Assembly: GCA_030592465.1 (NCBI GenBank)
Contig: JAUVJB010000110.1
Location: 1-9,823 of the forward strand
From: Bacteroidota bacterium
GTDB lineage: Bacteria > Bacteroidota > Bacteroidia > Bacteroidales > B39-G9
DNA length: 9,823 nt
Direction: 5' to 3'
How positions within the stretch are numbered: position 1 is the stretch's first letter; each line of letters opens with the position of its first letter. The translations under genes and the position numbers were made by a program. The notes under the pieces were generated by a model. It was not told the origin of the DNA. It made no database searches and worked only from the letters and a program-made list of their open reading frames with translations. Below, piece by piece: positions 6,941-9,823 of the stretch.

Positions 6941-7190
6941 TAAGAAGTTACAAATTTTGCAGAATATAAAACAAGTTTGTAACTAATGTCTGCACGAAAA
7001 TTCCATATTTTTAAATTTTTGATAAGAAAACGTCAAAGACAAGGCTTTCGATCCGCCAGCTGGCGGATGAAAATCAAGGAGTTTCCTTTCGTAAATGACT
7101 GTTTCAAAAGCGAGAATAACGTAGTATTTGGCGTTTTGTTGCAAAGACTAACTAACAAACAACTATTAATTATAAATATAAACTATAAAT
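6941..7190 (+). promoter_or_regulatory. Long leader of the FabH-like gene with several inverted repeats
   Basis: Gene-free stretch between the predicted transcription start and ATG 7191. It carries AGTTACAAA (6946-6954) / TTTGTAACT (6976-6984), the perfect 18-bp palindrome ATCCGCCAGCTGGCGGAT (7051-7068), and AAGGA/TCCTT (7076-7088). The rest, through 7190, is AT-rich and I recognise nothing in it. An ATG-initiated frame from 6986 crosses the palindrome and overlaps the next gene in another frame; I see no family in it. I cannot match the leader to a known riboswitch. Confidence 0.4.
7051..7068. repeat. REP-like GC-rich palindrome, copy 1
   Basis: ATCCGCCAGCTGGCGGAT is a perfect 18-bp palindrome, GC-rich in an AT-rich surround. 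Its core matches 15 of 16 bases with TCCGCCAACTGGCGGA at 8551-8566, which points to a dispersed repeat family. Confidence 0.7.
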
Positions 7191-8270
7191 ATGAACAGTA
7201 CTATCTACAGTGTTATTACCGGAACAGGAAGTTACATACCCACAAGGCGTATCAAAAATGAAGATTTTCTTAACACGGAATTTTATGATGCATCAGGTAA
7301 TAAACTTGAAAAAAACAATCAAGAAATAATTGATAAGTTTTTAGAAATAACGACTATAAAAGAAAGACGATATGTTACTGACGATTTATTAACATCAGAC
7401 ATTGCTTATTTTGCCGGTGTTGAGGCAATTAAATCTGCTAAAATTGATAAAGAAGAGCTTGACTACATAATTGTTGCTCATAATTTTGGCGACGTAAGGC
7501 ATGACAATAGAGGAGTAGATATTGTTCCCAGTTTAGCAGCCCGAGTAAAGCATAAATTAGAAATTAAAAATCCTTATACCATAGCTTACGATTTACCTTT
7601 TGGATGTCCGGGCTGGTTGCAGGGCACTATTCAGGCAGATTATTTCATAAAATCAGGGGATGCAAAAAAAATTCTTGTTATTGGGGCTGATACATTATCA
7701 AGGATTTCCGATCCGCATGACAGAGATAGTATGTTGTATGCTGATGGCGCCGGAGCTGTTGTTTTGGAAGCAAAAGAGAGCGAAAGTCCTATTGGAATAC
7801 TTGCACATAAAACACGATCAGATACTCTTTTATATTCAGAAATGTTATACATGGGTAAGTCATACAATCCTGACATTAAAGATAAGTATAATACTTTTTT
7901 AAAGATGAATGGTCGAAAACTTTATCAATATGCACTTGAAAAAGTACCTCAAGCAATAAAAGACTGTCTTGAGAAGAGTAATACTCGTATTAGCGATATT
8001 AAGAAAGTGCTAATCCATCAAGCTAATGGAAAAATGGATGATGCAATATTACAAAGACTTTACAGCCTTTATGATATAGTTGTGCCTAAAAACGTCATGC
8101 CGATGACAATTGCATGGTTAGGCAATACATCTGTAGCGACCCTGCCGACTTTACTAGATCTTGTATTAAAAAAGAAGGTAGCAAATCAAAAAATAAACAA
8201 AGGCGACATTCTCGTTTTTGCATCTGTTGGTGCAGGAATGAATATTAATGCAATGTCTTATAAAATGTAA
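7191..8270 (+). CDS. 3-oxoacyl-ACP synthase III-like (FabH family) condensing enzyme
   Basis: Thiolase-fold ketoacyl-ACP synthase III that would condense an acyl-CoA primer with malonyl-ACP in the cytoplasm to begin fatty-acid (or related) synthesis. The catalytic triad is complete: Cys139 in DLPFGCPGWLQG, His276 in LIHQANGK, and Asn312 in WLGNTSVAT. GADTLSRI and YADGAGAVVLEA are further family signatures. At 359 residues it is longer than FabH of E. coli (317), mainly from an extra segment near residues 27-50 (FYDASGNKLEKNNQEIIDKF). The residues after the catalytic Cys (PGW) differ from the usual AGF. This suggests a Bacteroidetes FabH paralogue with its own primer preference rather than the standard housekeeping FabH; a role in another polyketide-like product is possible. 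ATG 7191 gives the normal N-terminus ITGTGSYIPTRRI. Confidence 0.88.
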   Translation: MNSTIYSVITGTGSYIPTRRIKNEDFLNTEFYDASGNKLEKNNQEIIDKFLEITTIKERRYVTDDLLTSDIAYFAGVEAIKSAKIDKEELDYIIVAHNFGDVRHDNRGVDIVPSLAARVKHKLEIKNPYTIAYDLPFGCPGWLQGTIQADYFIKSGDAKKILVIGADTLSRISDPHDRDSMLYADGAGAVVLEAKESESPIGILAHKTRSDTLLYSEMLYMGKSYNPDIKDKYNTFLKMNGRKLYQYALEKVPQAIKDCLEKSNTRISDIKKVLIHQANGKMDDAILQRLYSLYDIVVPKNVMPMTIAWLGNTSVATLPTLLDLVLKKKVANQKINKGDILVFASVGAGMNINAMSYKM

Positions 8271-8419
8271 GTGGATATTGTAAATAATATATGTTCTGCT
8301 TTCGGTAATTTGTAACAAGCATTAAAATGTGATTTGTATTATACAATAGGCAAAATAATATTTTTTTAAATTGTTAATTATACTACAAATGACTTAAATT
8401 TTTATTTTTTGGATAGATA

Positions 8420-8467
8420 ATTGTTACATTGATAAATTGTTAAATTGTTACATTGATAAATTGTTAA
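8420..8467. repeat. Two perfect 24-bp tandem copies
   Basis: Units 8420-8443 and 8444-8467 are identical, each beginning ATTGTTACATTGATAAATTG. The second unit overlaps the left end of the adjacent hairpin element. Confidence 0.85.
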
Positions 8468-8576
8468 AACTTGTCCGACTGCCGGCGGATTGTTATGTGT
8501 CAATAAATAGAGCCGTTCTCAATTAATAAAAACAGCAATATAACAATCAGTCCGCCAACTGGCGGACAAGTTTTAA
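8464..8576. repeat. Imperfect inverted-repeat element built from REP-like palindromes
   Basis: The left arm (8464-8495) and right arm (8541-8576) share reverse-complement outer ends (TTAAAACTTGTCCG with CGGACAAGTTTTAA) and inner ends (GATTGTTA with TAACAATC) around a 45-nt centre. Each arm contains a 16-mer starting TCCG and ending CGGA: TCCGACTGCCGGCGGA (8474-8489) and TCCGCCAACTGGCGGA (8551-8566). The paired layout recalls a BIME or a very small non-autonomous element; no transposase is present here. Confidence 0.65.
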
Positions 8577-8631
8577 CCATTTAACCATTTAAAGTATATT
8601 CAAATATAATTCTAATTTAAAACTTGATAAT

Positions 8632-9378
8632 ATGGAAATTTTAGAAGGAAAAATTGCAATTGTTACCGGTGCCTCACGAGGTATTGGTAAAGAAATAGCA
8701 TTATACTTTGCAAAAGAAGGAGCAAATGTTGCTTTTACCGATTTGTTTTATGACGATAATGCAAAGGCGCTTGAAAAAGAATTGAATAATATAGGAATTA
8801 AAGCCAAAGCTTATGCTTCTGATGCAAGTAGTTTTGAAAATTCTCAAAAAGTTGTTGAAGAAATTTTAAAAGATTTTGGCAAAGTAGATATTCTTGTAAA
8901 TAATGCCGGCATTACTAAAGATAATCTTTTAATGCGAATGACTGAAGATCAGTGGGATGCTGTTATTAATGTTAATTTAAAGTCAGTTTTTAATCTTACA
9001 AAAGCTGTTTTAAGAACAATGTTAAAACAAAAATCAGGTTCTATTGTAAATATCAGCTCTGTTGTTGGTGTTGGCGGTAATGCAGGTCAAACAAACTATT
9101 CTGCTTCAAAAGCCGGTATTATTGGTTTTACAAAATCTGTTGCTAAAGAATTAGGTTCGCGTAATATTAGATGTAATGCAATTGCTCCGGGTTTTATCGA
9201 AACTGAAATGACAGCTAAATTACCTAAAGATGTAATTGAAGAATGGTATCAAAAAATTCCTCTTAAACGTGGCGGCACACCCGAAGAAGTGGCTAAAGTT
9301 GCAGTATTTTTAGGTTCTGATTTATCTTCTTATGTTAGTGGTCAGGTTATTAATGTATGTGGTGCAATGCAAACCTGA
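8632..9378 (+). CDS. fabG: 3-oxoacyl-ACP reductase
   Basis: Short-chain dehydrogenase of 248 residues that reduces 3-oxoacyl-ACP to 3-hydroxyacyl-ACP with NADPH in the cytoplasm, the first reductive step of fatty-acid elongation. Seen: nucleotide-binding TGASRGIG (12-19), LVNNAGIT with N90-N91-A92-G93, INVNLKSVF holding the active-site Asn, and the catalytic triad S143, Y156, K160 in NISSVVGVGGNAGQTNYSASKAG read as S-VVGxxGNxGQxNY-xxxK. The IAPGFIETEMT segment and the C-terminal SYVSGQVINVCGAM are characteristic of FabG rather than of sugar or steroid SDRs. Length is standard and ATG 8632 fits the family N-terminus. It follows the FabH-like gene after a repeat-rich gap, so co-transcription is not shown. 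Its own terminator overlaps the stop codon. Confidence 0.93.
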   Translation: MEILEGKIAIVTGASRGIGKEIALYFAKEGANVAFTDLFYDDNAKALEKELNNIGIKAKAYASDASSFENSQKVVEEILKDFGKVDILVNNAGITKDNLLMRMTEDQWDAVINVNLKSVFNLTKAVLRTMLKQKSGSIVNISSVVGVGGNAGQTNYSASKAGIIGFTKSVAKELGSRNIRCNAIAPGFIETEMTAKLPKDVIEEWYQKIPLKRGGTPEEVAKVAVFLGSDLSSYVSGQVINVCGAMQT

Positions 9379-9401
9379 TTATTTTAATAACAGGGTTTTT
9401 T
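9372..9401 (+). terminator. Intrinsic terminator overlapping the fabG stop
   Basis: The stem pairs AACCTG (9372-9377) with CAGGGTT (9391-9397, one bulged G) and TTATT/AATAA inside it, followed by T's through 9401. It begins in the last codons of fabG. Confidence 0.65.
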
Positions 9402-9435
9402 ATTAGTTCCAATTATTTAAAGATTTTCTATTGAT

Positions 9436-9498
9436 GATTAAAATTTAACATGCTGAATTTTAATCCGCTCTTTCGGATTGCAAATCCGAAAAAGCGGA
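9436..9498. repeat. Two adjoining hairpins after fabG
   Basis: The first hairpin pairs GATTAAAATT (9436-9445) perfectly with AATTTTAATC (9456-9465). The second pairs TCCGCTCTTTCGGATT (9464-9479) with AATCCGAAAAAGCGGA (9483-9498), 15 of 16 bases, loop GCA. No T-run follows, so termination is not the obvious role. Confidence 0.7.
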
Positions 9499-9528
9499 GC
9501 GAAGCTATTAATCAATGTATTAGCGAGC

Positions 9529-9563
9529 AATAGTCAATAGTTAATAGTCAATAGTCAATAGTC
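9529..9563. repeat. Five tandem AATAGTC heptamers
   Basis: Units at 9529, 9536 (variant AATAGTT), 9543, 9550 and 9557, ending 14 bp before the start codon of the next gene. Confidence 0.85.
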
Positions 9564-9577
9564 AATAAAAAATTAAT

Positions 9578-9823
9578 GTGAGATTCAATATCGTTACAGA
9601 GTATTCGGCTTGGTTTATAATCCTTTGTCTAATAATAGCATTCCTTTATTCTTTTTTACTTTATAAAAAAGACAAATCTTTTATTGATATATCTATCAAC
9701 AGATTAAGAATATTGTCAATATTAAGATTTTTATCTGTATTTATTATATCTTTCTTTTTATTATCTCCATTAATAAAGTCGTTAAAAAAAAATATAGAAA
9801 AACCAATAATAATTTTTGCTCAA
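9578..9823 (+). CDS. N-terminus of a Bacteroidetes membrane protein, probably VWA/BatA-like; cut by window end
   Basis: 82 codons run off the right edge. The frame has a TAA at 9566-9568, so the start must lie between; GTG 9578 is the best choice and gives VRFNIVTEYSAWF. Two hydrophobic helices are visible, about 11-29 (AWFIILCLIIAFLYSFLLY) and 45-66 (ILSILRFLSVFIISFFLLSPLI), separated by a basic linker (YKKDKS, INRLRI). The visible part ends EKPIIIFAQ. This pattern, two N-terminal helices followed by a strand leading towards a DNS-type metal-binding motif, is what I recall of large Bacteroidetes inner-membrane proteins with a periplasmic VWA-like domain; the decisive motif would lie just outside. 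No promoter box was found; the AATAGTC repeats sit directly upstream. Confidence 0.6.
   Translation, partial: MRFNIVTEYSAWFIILCLIIAFLYSFLLYKKDKSFIDISINRLRILSILRFLSVFIISFFLLSPLIKSLKKNIEKPIIIFAQ

Larger units (their letters stand above)
8271..8631. other. 361-bp gap filled with repeats between the FabH-like gene and fabG
   Basis: No coding sequence or RNA gene is evident. The first 150 bp are plain AT-rich DNA; then come a tandem repeat (8420-8467), a large imperfect hairpin (8464-8576) and short AACCATTT copies (about 8574-8592). No exact TAnnTTTG box was found for fabG, and no clear terminator for the upstream gene. Confidence 0.5.

Noticed and set aside
7051..7068. Palindrome as an intrinsic terminator
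   Set aside because: No T-run follows on either strand, and a copy lies inside a predicted leader upstream of a gene.
6986..7261. 91-codon plus-strand frame starting in the FabH leader
   Set aside because: It crosses the GC palindrome, overlaps the FabH-like gene in another frame and shows no recognisable domain; its composition fits translated repeat DNA. A leader peptide cannot be fully excluded.
8464..8576. CRISPR array
   Set aside because: Only two non-identical palindromic units in opposite orientation; no regular direct repeats with spacers and no cas genes.
7191..9378. FabH-like gene and fabG as a single operon
   Set aside because: A 361-bp repeat-filled gap separates them and nothing in the sequence shows joint transcription; recorded only as neighbours.

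Overview
The window looks like a chromosomal segment from a Bacteroidetes (probably Bacteroidales-like, anaerobic) bacterium. The evidence is the AT-rich composition, intergenic boxes of the Bacteroidetes type TAnnTTTG with few Shine-Dalgarno sites, a ferredoxin-dependent 2-oxoacid oxidoreductase, a DUF4369/thioredoxin-type periplasmic protein, and the start of a Bacteroidetes-style two-helix membrane/VWA protein. The assignment rests on gene families and promoter style; no rRNA or tRNA is present to confirm it.

Layout. Positions 1-956 hold the 3' part of a PLP aminotransferase (plus strand). Positions 1140-3851 form a four-gene cluster for a 2-oxoacid:ferredoxin oxidoreductase in the order delta (2x[4Fe-4S]), alpha (VorB/KorA), beta (TPP), gamma, closed by a strong intrinsic terminator at 3877-3907. 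The alpha gene is split by an in-frame TAA at 2151-2153, at the junction between its two domains. A FecE-type ABC ATPase without transporter partners follows (4127-5140). It converges on a secreted thioredoxin-like protein on the minus strand (5371-6795), with a long inverted repeat between them. Divergent promoters at about 6850 and 6930 serve that gene and a FabH-like ketoacyl-ACP synthase III (7191-8270), which has a ~250-nt leader rich in inverted repeats. A 361-bp repeat-filled gap separates it from fabG (8632-9378). After a terminator and a second repeat cluster, the window ends in the first 82 codons of a membrane protein (9578 onward).

How the genes may work together. The oxidoreductase turns 2-oxoacids (from transamination) into acyl-CoA plus reduced ferredoxin. 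If its substrates are branched-chain 2-oxoacids, the products are the primers that FabH enzymes use for iso/anteiso fatty acids, and FabG performs the next reduction. That link is an inference from gene content, because the genes lie in separate transcription units.

I found no phage, CRISPR, defence, integrase or transposase gene. The unusual material is the nonsense codon in the alpha subunit and the density of short palindromic and tandem repeats, which occupy most of the larger gaps. I see no convincing new multi-gene system.
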